Shown: positions 1 to 8,918 of the stretch, piece after piece
Layout: every line of letters begins with the position of its first letter
How positions within the stretch are numbered: the first letter of the stretch is position 1
Assembly: GCA_035968315.1 (NCBI GenBank)
Contig: JAVYIN010000003.1
Span: 1-64,000 of the forward strand
Origin: Nitrospira sp.
GTDB taxonomy: Bacteria; Nitrospirota; Nitrospiria; Nitrospirales; Nitrospiraceae
DNA: 64,000 nucleotides
Reading direction: 5' to 3'
Made by a program: the position numbers and the translations under genes
Notes under the pieces: generated by a model
Databases searched by the model: none
The model's input: the letters and a program-made list of their open reading frames with translations, nothing else
Told to the model about the DNA's origin: nothing

Positions 1-81
1 CTTGCCAAACGCCACCGCGATCGGCAACCCGACATACCCCAGCCCCACTACCGCCACTCGACGCGCCTGCGCTGTTTTCAT
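1..81 (-). CDS. Nucleotide-sugar dehydrogenase, N-terminal fragment (runs off the left edge)
   Basis: Only the first 27 codons lie in the window. They encode a typical Rossmann start: residues 9-19 read VAVVGLGYVGL, with the GxGxxG glycines at 13, 15 and 18, followed by PIAVAFGK. This opening is characteristic of the UDP-glucose/UDP-ManNAc/UDP-GlcNAc dehydrogenase family (WecC, WbpA, Ugd), which oxidise C6 of a UDP-sugar to a uronic acid with NAD. The ATG at 81 is preceded by a GGAG Shine-Dalgarno with good spacing; an ATG three bases further upstream runs into a stop at once. The subfamily cannot be told from this fragment. A dehydrogenase here fits the uronic-acid enzymes of the adjacent EPS locus. 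Confidence 0.8.
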   Translation of the reverse strand, partial: MKTAQARRVAVVGLGYVGLPIAVAFGK

Positions 82-295
82 ACCATTCTCCACGTTCACG
101 CCTGCCTCACCATGGCAGACCCCTCAGAGCCCGTCAAGAAACTCAAGATTTTTCAATCGTCTCTCGATTTCTGGCAGATCTCTAACGGACTGCGGAAACA
201 CACGAGTTGCCAAAGCGCTCTGAGTTCGAGACCACTGGATTGAGACCGAAAACACCCCATCCCTGAGGGTGAACCGCAGGCCCACATCGGCTCGG

Positions 296-1358
296 TCCCA
301 GCCTCCGCAAAATTGTGCATCCGCACCAGGTTGTACATGGCGCGGCGAAGATGAAGAACCAGCTGCCCCACCGGAACTGTAGCAGTACCCCCACCATCTT
401 CAACCATCCAAAGGCCGCGTCCACCCGTTTACGTGTCTGTTGACTGGCCGTGTAGCCCAGATGGCGTGTGGTCCAGCCGTCAATGACACCAGTCCGGTTC
501 GTCGTGTGCGGCCACGTGGGGGGGGGAACCTGCACGGCCCGGAACACATGGACGAACTGGTGGATGTTATAGTTCTTATCGCCCCCCAGCGTGATGCGTC
601 GCGCGGCGAGCCGTGTACTGACCAAGGCAAACACCGCCTCCCGTTCCGCCGTCCTCGTTGCTAAAGTAAGCATAGCGTTAACGACAAAACCGCGCTGATT
701 CTCCATCAGCACATGGCCCAAGAAACACAGCCTCGCCTTCTGGCTCACCGGCTTATGCAGCCGGGCCTCCAGATTGGTTGTTGAAGCATGCATGGCGTTC
801 GTCCGCCGCTCGCCCAGAAGTCCACGGATGGGATTGCCCGGATTGTCCGGCAATGGCACAGGCGCGGGCTCGGTCTTCAGCTTGAAGCTCTTCTGGCAGA
901 CCCAGGCCTCAATTAGCGTGCCATCGACGGTGAAATGCTCATCCAACAAGAGGCGCTTCGCCTTGGCTTGGGCCAAACCTGCCGGAGGAAGACGGGGGCG
1001 ACCTCGCTAGCCAATAACTGGTTCCAATTCTTGGTGTGGATGGCGACGTCCCAGACCGTTGCATCCAGATCAAGACCGACAAACCAGTGGAGCAGCAGGT
1101 TGTATCCAGGGCTTCCATCAAGAGCTGTTCACTCCGAAGGTTGTAGAGCACCTAGAGTCACAGAGCTCGCAGCTACGTCTCCGGCGCAATCGAGGGGCGG
1201 CCCGTGTAACTATGGCGTGGAAGGTGGGGCGACAACGCGGTCACCACCGTGTCCACATGCTGCCGAATGGGCCGCAGGCGAAGAGACGTCTGCACGTGCG
1301 CCTCTGGCAAAAGATAGCTGAACAGTCCAGCATGTTGGGGATCAGCCTCTCGCATCAT
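296..1358 (-). pseudogene. Degraded IS5-type transposase
   Basis: Read on the minus strand, pieces of one transposase appear in successive frames. The N-terminal part near 1358-1170 has MMREADPQHAGLFSYLLPEA and a TGRPSI motif. A second piece near 1150-980 includes RSEQLLMEALD. A long central piece at 976-400 has DEHFTVDGTLIEAW, ERRTNAMHASTT, CFLGHVLMENQ, DKNYN and the IDGWTTRHLGY region. A C-terminal piece in another frame at 407-296 ends in RAMYNLVRMHN. These motifs are those of IS5-family DDE transposases. At least two frameshifts separate the pieces and no single ORF spans the gene, so it is inactive as it stands. Terminal inverted repeats and target duplications could not be identified confidently. 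Confidence 0.8.
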
Positions 1359-1479
1359 CTCTCTCCCGACGTGAACACTACACATTTTTACTTATCTACA
1401 CAAAAGGACCTGAAAAAAACAAGAGTTTTCCCGCATCCTGAAAAGAGCCTCCGATTGGTTGAATAATCTAGGCCCTTCT

Positions 1480-1700
1480 TTAAGTGGCGCCTGGCGGATT
1501 GCTGGCCATGTGCAGTCCGCTGTGTGGTCAGATGGTCATGGTACGCCTGGTCTGGAAGGTGACCGCCACGCGCCTCCGCAGCCTGCACTAGCAATTGCTG
1601 CTTTCATTCAGTGATCTGGGAGGGATGGACCTGAAACTGCTCGGCTAAGTCGGCCTGCGGCTTGTCACATTTGACTACCGCCAAAGCCGCTCCGTAATTC
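1480..1700 (-). pseudogene. IS3-type transposase OrfA remnant (copy 1)
   Basis: The minus strand encodes GAALAVVKCDKPQADLAEQF, then QVHPSQIT, an in-frame TGA where the family usually has a Trp codon, and then LLVQAAEARGG. This is the helix-turn-helix segment of IS3/IS911 OrfA proteins, which usually read roughly ALAALKGDKTLAELA and HPNQIT. Only about 70 codons remain, there is an internal stop, and no OrfB (integrase core) is present. A closely similar copy lies in the opposite orientation at 4484-4725. Confidence 0.65.
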
Positions 1701-2414
1701 CACCATGTTTGCTTCATAGCCTTGTGCCTCTAGCTTGCCACCACCTGGTGGATTTAGTGAAGCCAGATTGCCGCTCAGCGCACGGTCCGAATTTCAGGCC
1801 CCCTTTGTCCCAGAATGGGGGAGGATATCGTCAGGAAACATGGCGTGCAACACGACTCAGCAGTCGAAGAGGACTCCCGTCTGAAATTCATTCACACACC
1901 TCTTGATGGTGGTTCATTCATTACCCTGCTATACGGGAAACGATATAGTGTAGCCAAACGCCACAGCCACACCATTGGAGTCTAATATAATATATTAAAA
2001 TCAGCATCTTCTTGCCATTACTGAATTGTTAGCATGACATGTTCAAATCCGTTGAATTCTCGATCCAATCCTACACCCACCGCATCTTAGGTGACCGGAA
2101 TATTTTACTGCGCTAGCCATTCAAGCTACTGTTTTTAAAAGCTATTTCAATTCCACAATGTCAAGGAATCATGCGATCAGCATGAGGCACAGCCCTTGCT
2201 TTGCTTACCTGGCAGTTCAAACGCGCATCACAACTACACAAGCAGGCTTCCCTCTATGGATGGCACTGAATCCAAGACCATTTCAGAATAAATGGGTACA
2301 GTAACAAACAATGCGATACAGAGGATCCGGCGCCGTGAAATACACTATAAGAGACATAGTGCGAACCACTCACATCTCACTAACCATAATTAGCGAGGCC
2401 CACTTAGGTCTTAA
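1701..2414. other. Intergenic stretch without a recognisable gene
   Basis: About 700 bases between the OrfA remnant and the promoter of the beta-helix gene. The base composition is visibly AT-richer than the rest of the window, with AT-only stretches near 1983-2000. Open frames here are short, lack Shine-Dalgarno sites and resemble nothing I know. I read it as non-coding, possibly decayed mobile DNA. Confidence 0.5.
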
Positions 2415-2443
2415 TTGGCACAAACGAGGCATGCTCGTATAAT
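2415..2443 (+). promoter_or_regulatory. Near-consensus sigma70 promoter of the beta-helix gene
   Basis: TTGGCA at 2415-2420 matches the -35 consensus at 5 of 6 positions. A perfect TATAAT follows at 2438-2443 with the ideal 17-base spacer. Transcription would begin near 2450, leaving a leader of about 30 bases with an AAAGGAG ribosome site at 2465-2471, seven bases before the ATG at 2479. This is the clearest promoter in the window. Confidence 0.65.
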
Positions 2444-2478
2444 TCTGATACGTTGCATGCATACAAAGGAGTACACAG

Positions 2479-4260
2479 ATGACACCGATGTGTAAATTGT
2501 TAGCCGCGGGCTTGATGAGCTTGACGATCGGGAATGAGATCGCGGCCTCTGCGGCCACGCTACCCAACTTACCCCAAACACAAGTGGACGTGACCATGCC
2601 AACAGTCACAGGCTCGACCCTAACGGCCACCTGTTCTACGCTCCAAGCCCAACTTAATGCAGCGGCGGTACTCGACGTCAACCTCACCCATCAGATCATC
2701 CTTGCCACAGGGACAACCTGTACCGGCCCGTATGTACTCCCGTCCCACAATGGAGGGACAGGCTGGATTCTCATAAAGGGGGCTAATTATTCAAGCCTTC
2801 CGGCGTCAGGAACACGAGTGACGACAGCCGATGCTGCCCTGATGCCCCAGATCCAGTATGGCGAGGATGCGAATGTCGCCCATGTGGGATGCTTCTCCGT
2901 AGCCACAGGAGGACAACGCTACCGCATTATCGGTATAGATTGCGTCGAGAATGCCACCAAGGTGCCAAACTGGGCGATGATCACCACCGGCTACGCCTCG
3001 TCTGGCGCAACCAATACGGGTTACATCATTCTTGACCGCATGATCATCCGCGATAGAAACCCCTCCCACACAACTCTCCGTGGGGTCTATGGCGATGCTC
3101 AGCGTGGGAACACCGCGCTCGTCGATAGCCTCGTTATCGGGATCAAAGCGACAGGTTCGGATACACAAGCCTGGCTCTCGGTGAACAACCCTGGGCCGAT
3201 TCTTATTCAAAACAACTTCATGCAGTCCACGGGAGAAAACTTCATGACGTGCGGCGCAAGCCCGATGAGCGACGCCCTACAGCCACGCGATATCACCATC
3301 AAGTTTAACCTGTTGTCGAAAGACTCTGCCTGGTGGGGCTCCACTGGGTGGCTCGTCAAAACATTGCTGGAATTGAAGTGCGGTGTGCGCATCCTGATTG
3401 AAGCCAATACCTTGGAGAATATGCCCTGGAACGATGGCGGGTATGCCCATCGTCTGACCCCGCGCAATGACTCCTACTCCTTGTTATGTCCTTCGGGGCC
3501 AGGGTGCATCATCGAGTTGAGCGATCTCACCATTCGTTATAATCTCTACAGAAATGTCACAAACTGGATTAATTCGATTGCGGCCGACGATGGCCTCGGC
3601 ATAGCAGGTCTTCAAACCAAACATAGCAAGCGTTGGTACATCCACAACAATCTTGTCTATGGCCTAGGCTGGTCATGCGGAGGCGGTGCATCCTGCGGAG
3701 CGATCTACAACATCGTCGACGGAGCGTCAGGGTCGAACTGTCAGGATTACATGACGACCTGTAAAATGGAAGATCTGACAATTGCGCATAATACAATTGA
3801 CGATGGGACTCGGCTGTTCTGCGTTACGACAAATGGACAGATCGCTTTAGATTTTAGAGACAACTTAATCAATAACAATGCAGGACGAGGCCTCTTTGAT
3901 TGCGGAGGCTCGACCTCTAGCAATTACGGGACAACCCGCCTCAATGAGGCCTGGTCTGGGACCACCTGGAATTGGAAGAATAATCGTATTGCGATGACAG
4001 GAAATGGGGAGAGTATCGCGCAATACCCCCAAGGCACCAATAGTTACCCCACAAGCTACACCAACTTCCTGTGGACTGATCGCGTCAACCGGGATTATAC
4101 CCTGCAGGCTGGCAGTCCCGCGAAGAATACGGCTTCTGACGGAACTGATCAGGGTGTGAATTTCAGCGTGTATAATGCTGTCCGGAGCGGTGGAAGCGCC
4201 TCTGCATTTCCCTCTTCTACGGTACAGAATGTAACCGTAACTGTAACTGTCTCCCCCTAG
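2479..4260 (+). CDS. Secreted right-handed beta-helix-like protein
   Basis: This 593-residue protein begins with a signal peptide: a hydrophobic stretch at about residues 5-27 and an Ala-rich cleavage region (ASAAT). The middle holds many degenerate repeats of the type LTIRYNLYRN, WYIHNNLVY, LTIAHNTIDD and LDFRDNLINNN, spaced like rungs of a parallel beta-helix (pectate-lyase/polysaccharide-lyase fold). The end carries LQAGSPAKNTASDGTDQGV, a sequence often seen at the end of such domains. Several Cys pairs suggest disulfides and export. No catalytic residues can be assigned, so lyase activity on a polysaccharide is only an inference. It is monocistronic, has its own strong promoter and ribosome site, and is bracketed by inverted IS3 remnants, so it may have been acquired. 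The low-complexity C-terminus (VTVTVTVSP) lacks a recognisable sorting signal. Confidence 0.8.
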   Translation: MTPMCKLLAAGLMSLTIGNEIAASAATLPNLPQTQVDVTMPTVTGSTLTATCSTLQAQLNAAAVLDVNLTHQIILATGTTCTGPYVLPSHNGGTGWILIKGANYSSLPASGTRVTTADAALMPQIQYGEDANVAHVGCFSVATGGQRYRIIGIDCVENATKVPNWAMITTGYASSGATNTGYIILDRMIIRDRNPSHTTLRGVYGDAQRGNTALVDSLVIGIKATGSDTQAWLSVNNPGPILIQNNFMQSTGENFMTCGASPMSDALQPRDITIKFNLLSKDSAWWGSTGWLVKTLLELKCGVRILIEANTLENMPWNDGGYAHRLTPRNDSYSLLCPSGPGCIIELSDLTIRYNLYRNVTNWINSIAADDGLGIAGLQTKHSKRWYIHNNLVYGLGWSCGGGASCGAIYNIVDGASGSNCQDYMTTCKMEDLTIAHNTIDDGTRLFCVTTNGQIALDFRDNLINNNAGRGLFDCGGSTSSNYGTTRLNEAWSGTTWNWKNNRIAMTGNGESIAQYPQGTNSYPTSYTNFLWTDRVNRDYTLQAGSPAKNTASDGTDQGVNFSVYNAVRSGGSASAFPSSTVQNVTVTVTVSP

Positions 4261-4282
4261 ACAAGACAAGAAATTTGGCAAG

Positions 4283-4321
4283 AGCCGGGCTATCTCGTTT
4301 GCGTTGTGAGATAGCCTGGCT
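4283..4321 (+). terminator. Hairpin downstream of the beta-helix gene
   Basis: Bases 4283-4296 pair with 4308-4321 in a 14-base stem with one G-U wobble and an 11-base loop, starting 22 bases after the stop codon. The position and stability fit a transcription terminator. There is no clear U-tract after the stem, so it may instead act with Rho or protect the 3' end. Confidence 0.5.
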
Positions 4322-4370
4322 GAACCATTAATACTCCGCACGTCCTCGTGCATTAACGAGGCGTTCTCAG

Positions 4371-4420
4371 AGGGGGCTCCGGAAATTCTGGCTGTGTGGT
4401 AAGCGGTAGCCTGACTTCAC
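4371..4420 (+). repeat. Imperfect 50-base direct repeat, copy 1
   Basis: This block, beginning AGGGGGCTCCGGAAATTCTG, matches 4789-4838 at about 40 of 50 positions in the same orientation. It lies about 60 bases upstream of the OrfA remnant at 4484, where the left end of an IS3-type element would be expected, so both copies may be decayed IS ends. Confidence 0.5.
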
Positions 4421-4483
4421 CCACCCTGGCCTAGCCCCTTTCGTCGGCCACCCCTCAGCCCGAAGCGAACACAACGGAATCAC

Positions 4484-4725
4484 GGAGCGGCCTTGGCGGC
4501 GGTCAAAGGTGACAAGCCACAGGCCGACTTAGCCGAGCAGTTTCAGGTCCATCCCGCCCAGATCACCGAAGGGGAAAAACAATTGCTAGTGCAGGCCGCG
4601 GAGGCGCGTGGCGATCAGCCACCAAACCAGGCGTACCATGACCATCTGACGATGCAGCGAACCGCCGCATGGTCAGCAATCCGCCACACGCACTTGAGGA
4701 AGCGGCCTACACTCTTCAACCAACC
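4484..4725 (+). pseudogene. IS3-type transposase OrfA remnant (copy 2)
   Basis: The plus strand encodes GAALAAVKGDKPQADLAEQF, QVHPAQIT and then LLVQAAEARG, the helix-turn-helix of IS3/IS911-type OrfA. It is very close in sequence to the inverted copy at 1480-1700. The frame stays open to 4765, but the sequence after about codon 50 (YHDHLTMQRT onward) does not look like a normal OrfA C-terminus. No OrfB follows. It is a non-functional remnant. Confidence 0.65.
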
Positions 4726-4740
4726 AAAGCCACTTCACTC

Positions 4741-4759
4741 CACCACAAGTAGTGTGGTG
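4741..4759. repeat. Small perfect inverted repeat
   Basis: CACCACA at 4741-4747 and TGTGGTG at 4753-4759 form a seven-base stem with a five-base loop. It sits among IS remnants and may be a leftover of an element end. It has no U-tract. Confidence 0.35.
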
Positions 4760-4788
4760 CTTTAACTGATCCCTAGTTGCTGCGGCAG

Positions 4789-4838
4789 AGGGGGATCTGG
4801 AAATTTTGACGGTGTGCTAAGCAGTAGTCTGGCTTTAC
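4789..4838 (+). repeat. Imperfect 50-base direct repeat, copy 2
   Basis: Second copy of the block at 4371-4420, about 80 percent identical. It lies just before the 3' end of the first EPS-locus glycosyltransferase, with no OrfA sequence after it, so it may be the truncated end of another element. Confidence 0.5.
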
Positions 4839-4873
4839 CAAAGCCACCAGGGGGAAGCACTAACATCCGATGC

Positions 4874-6019
4874 TCATTCAAGATCTTTGACAAGCTGAGA
4901 GATCTGATCAACCCGCGCCGCCCATGTTTCCTCCCTCACTGAGTCAAGCCGCAACCGAACGGACTCTTGGGACGTATCCTGCACGGCAAGGTCCAGAGCT
5001 TTTACAAACTCCTCCCCATTCGCGCCAAATCGAACGACCTTGGCATACGCGCGCGCCTCATCCAAAGGAGTTGAAACCACCGCAAGACCTGCCGCTAAAT
5101 ACTCCCGAAGCTTGATCGGATTCACGTTCTCCGTCAAACGATTAATCCGAAAGGGCATAATGCCAACGGAAAAACCTTTTGCAAAAGCCGGAAGAGTGTC
5201 ATACGACCGAACGCCCAAGAAATGCACATTCCTCAGCTGTTTGAGCGCACTGCAATCAACCCCTGTTTTTCCAATCAATACGAATGACCACTGTGGCCGC
5301 TGAGATGCAGCCTGATAAATCAGATCGATGTCGATCCATTCGTGAATGAGCCCCCAAAATCCAATGATAGGGGCGGGAAGCGCCTCCAACTCTTTCGGCA
5401 CCACCGTACCAGGCAAGAGCGCCTTGCCAAAATGTTCGCTATCAACGCCATGAGGAACCAAGTATGTCTGGGGGTGAAGGTGCCGTTTACTGGCATACAG
5501 TTTTTCCGCCGATGTAATCACGAGGTCGCTCTGTTTAATCAGATCGGCTTCCATTTGCTCCATGAGCTGACCATTGAGAAAGCTGAACGCAGACCACTCA
5601 TCGACACAATAATAAATCACGCTCTGAGGCTTCAAATAGCGAATCAGCGGCGCAGTCGTCGGAAGGAACGTCCAGAGCTGGAAATCTGTCATGCCCAATC
5701 GGCGGGCCTGCCGGCGAATATAGCGGCCGAGAAACCAGGCATTGAACGCCTGAATCGCTTTTACACCGTGGAACGGGATCACCAACGGCGTCACCACATG
5801 CAAATTTGGCGCAACACACACTGGCCCTCGCATGAATTTCTTGATTTTTTTGAGGATGCGAGAAGCATCTCCCGCCGATGCTCCCGGCCGCCGCAACCCG
5901 ATCGACTCGACCCACAACACACGGTTTTCTCTGGCGAGCAATCGCATCACTTGGTGCTTGCTCGTCGGGTCTGCATCCCAATCGTTCGCAAAACAAATTA
6001 TATTCAGACCCGACATCAT
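4874..6019 (-). CDS. Glycosyltransferase, GT-B fold (TuaH-like)
   Basis: A 381-residue GT-B type glycosyltransferase that would add one sugar to the lipid-linked EPS unit in the cytoplasm. The N-terminal domain (to about residue 185) has CVDEWSAF, and LVPHGVD lies at 187-193. The C-terminal nucleotide-sugar domain has FVLIGKTG near 247-254 and NPIKLREYLAAGLAVVSTP at 300-318. This layout resembles TuaH-type transferases; donor and acceptor are unknown. Its ATG overlaps the stop of the upstream asnB-like gene (ATGA), so the two are probably translationally coupled. It is the last gene of a four-gene unit (acetyltransferase, epimerase, amidotransferase, this gene). Confidence 0.85.
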   Translation of the reverse strand: MMSGLNIICFANDWDADPTSKHQVMRLLARENRVLWVESIGLRRPGASAGDASRILKKIKKFMRGPVCVAPNLHVVTPLVIPFHGVKAIQAFNAWFLGRYIRRQARRLGMTDFQLWTFLPTTAPLIRYLKPQSVIYYCVDEWSAFSFLNGQLMEQMEADLIKQSDLVITSAEKLYASKRHLHPQTYLVPHGVDSEHFGKALLPGTVVPKELEALPAPIIGFWGLIHEWIDIDLIYQAASQRPQWSFVLIGKTGVDCSALKQLRNVHFLGVRSYDTLPAFAKGFSVGIMPFRINRLTENVNPIKLREYLAAGLAVVSTPLDEARAYAKVVRFGANGEEFVKALDLAVQDTSQESVRLRLDSVREETWAARVDQISQLVKDLE

Positions 6020-7890
6020 GCTGACACCTCAAATGTTCGGCACCATTGCTCTAGAACAACAAGCGCCCACAGTTCATCAGCTGCGTCAATCTGACCATTC
6101 TGATGCGCATGCAGCATAGCCCCGGCAACACGGACATTAATAAACTGGGAGACGGTGTTCTGCTTATTAAGCACAATATCTCGCGCCATCTGTGCAAGCC
6201 CCTGCTGAAACCATTGCCGAATGGGAACTGGAAATCCTTTTTTGGGCCGATAGATAACGGCCTTGGGTAAATACGGCTCCATGACTTTCTTGAGAAGATA
6301 TTTGGTCTCTCCATTTTTGATCTTCAGTCCGATTGGAAGTTTGGCGGCAAATTCGATCATACGATGGTCGAGAAATGGAACCCGCAGCTCGATCGACGCC
6401 GCCATCGTCATCTTATCGGCCTTGACGAGTAAATCATCTGGCAGCCACGTCTTCGTATCCACATAGAGCATCTGGTTCAGGTCCGTGGCGGATCGGACAC
6501 GCTGGTAATACATACGAAACGTGTCTTCTAGGAACGAACCTTTTGTTGAGACAGTCCGCAACTCTGGATTGACCACTTGGGTTTTGATGCCGTCTAAAAA
6601 CAGAGAAGACACGCCCCGGTAGCGATCCTGTAATGGCATGGCTATATGGCGGACGTATCTCCCCGCCTTGCCGCCGAATGAGGCCCCACTCACGCTCCAG
6701 TCAAACAGTCTGGCAATAGAGCCAACCGGGCTAGAATGCAATCGATTCATCAGCAGCATCTTTTTGTAGATGGAGTACCCGCCAAGAATTTCGTCAGCCC
6801 CCTCACCGGAATGCAAAACCGTGGCATGCTGTTTGGCTCGCTGCGCCAGAAAAAATAGCGGCACACAGGCGGAATCCCCAACAGGCTCATCCAGATGCCA
6901 GGTGAGCGTCGGAATCCAATCTGAGAATTGCTGCGGCGAGAGGATGACTTCGTGATGGGATGTCCCAATGTGCTTACTCACAAGACGGCTATAATCAAAC
7001 TCGTTGATGCCATCAGAACCGGAATACCCCACGGTAAATGTCAGGGGATCTGTTTTCAGCAATTTCCGCATCGTAGCCACGACCGCGCTGGAATCAAGTC
7101 CCCCGCTGAGAAATACGCCAAACGGCACCTCGCTCATCAAATGCTGCTGGCAGACTTCGGCAAAGAGCGTCTCAAGATCATCAAGACATTGCCGCTCGGT
7201 GAGGGGCTCATCAGAAAAGGTAAGATCCCAATACTGATCAGTACATATTTGTCCATCCTGAGCCACCAACTGATGGCCTGGCAGAAGCTTATAGATCCCC
7301 TGAAACATCGTTTTAGGGGCAGGAACGTAGCGAACCCGGAGATACGCTTGTAACGCATCGTAATCAATTCGTCGTGGCACACCTCGCTCGGTCAGCAGCG
7401 CTTTAATTTCAGACGCGAACAACAACTGCCCGTTATGGACCGTATAATATAGTGGTTTGATCCCGACCCGATCACGGGTCAGTACCAGACGTTGCTGCTT
7501 CATGTCCCACAGGGCAAACGCAAACATGCCCGTCAGATGCGTCGGAAATGAGAGCCCATACTCTTCGTACGCATGCAGGATCACTTCGGTGTCGGAATGG
7601 GTCCTGAAGGTATGACCTCGTGACTCCAGAATCGATCGGAGCTCAAGATGATTATAGATTTCCCCATTAAAGACGACAACGATCGAAGCATCTTCGTTAA
7701 ACATGGGTTGCGCACCAGTACTCAAATCGATAATGCTCAGACGCCTGTGCACAAGCCCAACTGGACCGCGCGTAAAGTGTCCGTGTCCGTCAGGCCCCCG
7801 ATGGACAATACAATCGCCCATGCGATGAAGCTGAGCCTCATCGACAAATGGCCTTCCGTCGAGATTCAAGATACCTGCGATCCCACACAT
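6016..7890 (-). CDS. AsnB-type glutamine amidotransferase (asparagine synthase family)
   Basis: At 624 residues it has the full two-domain architecture. The N-terminal Ntn glutaminase domain has Cys2 as nucleophile (MCGI), RGPDG at 31-35 and FNGEIYN at 74-80. The C-terminal synthetase domain has the PP-loop SGGLDS at 262-267. Glutamine-derived ammonia is passed to an ATP-activated carboxylate. In polysaccharide loci such paralogues are thought to amidate uronic acids or related acids rather than make asparagine. It sits four bases from the C5-epimerase-like gene and overlaps the next glycosyltransferase, so a sugar-carboxylate substrate is a reasonable inference. The glutaminase residues look intact. 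A second family member is at 14504-16393. Confidence 0.9.
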   Translation of the reverse strand: MCGIAGILNLDGRPFVDEAQLHRMGDCIVHRGPDGHGHFTRGPVGLVHRRLSIIDLSTGAQPMFNEDASIVVVFNGEIYNHLELRSILESRGHTFRTHSDTEVILHAYEEYGLSFPTHLTGMFAFALWDMKQQRLVLTRDRVGIKPLYYTVHNGQLLFASEIKALLTERGVPRRIDYDALQAYLRVRYVPAPKTMFQGIYKLLPGHQLVAQDGQICTDQYWDLTFSDEPLTERQCLDDLETLFAEVCQQHLMSEVPFGVFLSGGLDSSAVVATMRKLLKTDPLTFTVGYSGSDGINEFDYSRLVSKHIGTSHHEVILSPQQFSDWIPTLTWHLDEPVGDSACVPLFFLAQRAKQHATVLHSGEGADEILGGYSIYKKMLLMNRLHSSPVGSIARLFDWSVSGASFGGKAGRYVRHIAMPLQDRYRGVSSLFLDGIKTQVVNPELRTVSTKGSFLEDTFRMYYQRVRSATDLNQMLYVDTKTWLPDDLLVKADKMTMAASIELRVPFLDHRMIEFAAKLPIGLKIKNGETKYLLKKVMEPYLPKAVIYRPKKGFPVPIRQWFQQGLAQMARDIVLNKQNTVSQFINVRVAGAMLHAHQNGQIDAADELWALVVLEQWCRTFEVSA

Positions 7891-7894
7891 AGGC

Positions 7895-8866
7895 TTAGTT
7901 ACTCGGCAGTCTCAGACGAGCCAGGTTCTTAAACAAGAGAAAGACAACATAGACTTCTACTTTACTGAGAATGGATAAATTACGTGCATTCCATTGAGCG
8001 GCCTGATCGATCAATGTGGCATCGCCGGTCTGCCGACCAAGAATACCGAGCAGAAGGCAATTCAAGGTATGATAATGGGGTGGGCACAAATACCCATGTG
8101 AACCGTACCAGGTCCATTTCCCGCGGTAATCCCACATACCAATAGAGGCTTTGAGTCCCTCAATCCCCAGCTTTAATAGGGCCTCAACCTCAGAGTTACG
8201 AGTCTGAACAGCTAGGTCGTGCAGCCCCAGCAAACTAAAGATAAGCCCATCGAGCACACGCGGAAGGGGGAAAGCTGGATATTCTTCATACAAGACATAG
8301 CCACGCTCGAAGGTGCGCACTCCACCCTCCTGTATGGATTGATGAAAAACGCGCGTCCCCTTCAAACATAAATCCAAGAGTTCCTTATCCCCTGTCACAC
8401 GATAGCCTCGGACCAGAAGGCTAATGACCACACTTTGGTACATTGCTGAAATCCAGCCGCTCTCAAGTACGCAATGTCCCTCTCGCCACGTAAAGTAACA
8501 AGGCCAGACCACGGCGCCATCAGCACGACACACCGCGTTGGCTTTCAACCATCGAACCTGTACCAAGCTCTTCTCTAAGTCAGCCTTATCACCATTCCGC
8601 AGGTATCGCTCTAACGTGTGAAGACCCCACCAGGCAATAAAAAGCGGATTATATTGGGCACCTTGCCTGCGATAAATTTTCCGAGGAACCCCCAGGCCGT
8701 CAAAGTCCATATTGTCAAGAAATAGCCTGTCACTCCAAACATAGTAGTGCAATGAATCTGCCCGCCCAGCTTCCATTACCTCCTCAATTGGGTAATGGAA
8801 ACGGAATCCAAAGCATTCACGTTGCAATGCTCGCACGGCATACATCAGCGTTCGCACGATTTCCAT
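7895..8866 (-). CDS. D-glucuronyl C5-epimerase-like protein
   Basis: This 323-residue protein matches the C-terminal catalytic region of the heparan-sulfate glucuronyl C5-epimerase family: NPLFIAWWGLHTLERY at 73-88, a GWISAMYQ segment at 137-144, YEEYP at 193-197, and LDGLIFSLLGLHDL near 205-218. Such enzymes invert C5 of glucuronic acid in a polymer to give iduronic acid. It has no signal peptide and is shorter than the animal enzymes, which carry an extra N-terminal domain. It might therefore act on a lipid-linked intermediate in the cytoplasm, or not be an epimerase of the finished polymer. Its neighbours are an amidotransferase and a serine-acetyltransferase-like protein, consistent with modification of a uronic-acid-containing EPS. 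Confidence 0.75.
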   Translation of the reverse strand: MEIVRTLMYAVRALQRECFGFRFHYPIEEVMEAGRADSLHYYVWSDRLFLDNMDFDGLGVPRKIYRRQGAQYNPLFIAWWGLHTLERYLRNGDKADLEKSLVQVRWLKANAVCRADGAVVWPCYFTWREGHCVLESGWISAMYQSVVISLLVRGYRVTGDKELLDLCLKGTRVFHQSIQEGGVRTFERGYVLYEEYPAFPLPRVLDGLIFSLLGLHDLAVQTRNSEVEALLKLGIEGLKASIGMWDYRGKWTWYGSHGYLCPPHYHTLNCLLLGILGRQTGDATLIDQAAQWNARNLSILSKVEVYVVFLLFKNLARLRLPSN

Positions 8867-8918
8867 TCTTCTATAGCCAATAACCTTTCCATGCCCCAGT
8901 TCAACCGGCCGGTGAACA

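Noticed and set aside
153-407. Separate short gene on the minus strand beside the IS5 transposase
   Set aside because: Its sequence (AMYNLVRMHN) is the frameshifted C-terminus of the same transposase.
2041-2060. tRNA-like TTCAAATCC word
   Set aside because: No acceptor stem or anticodon arm can be built around it, so it is not a tRNA.
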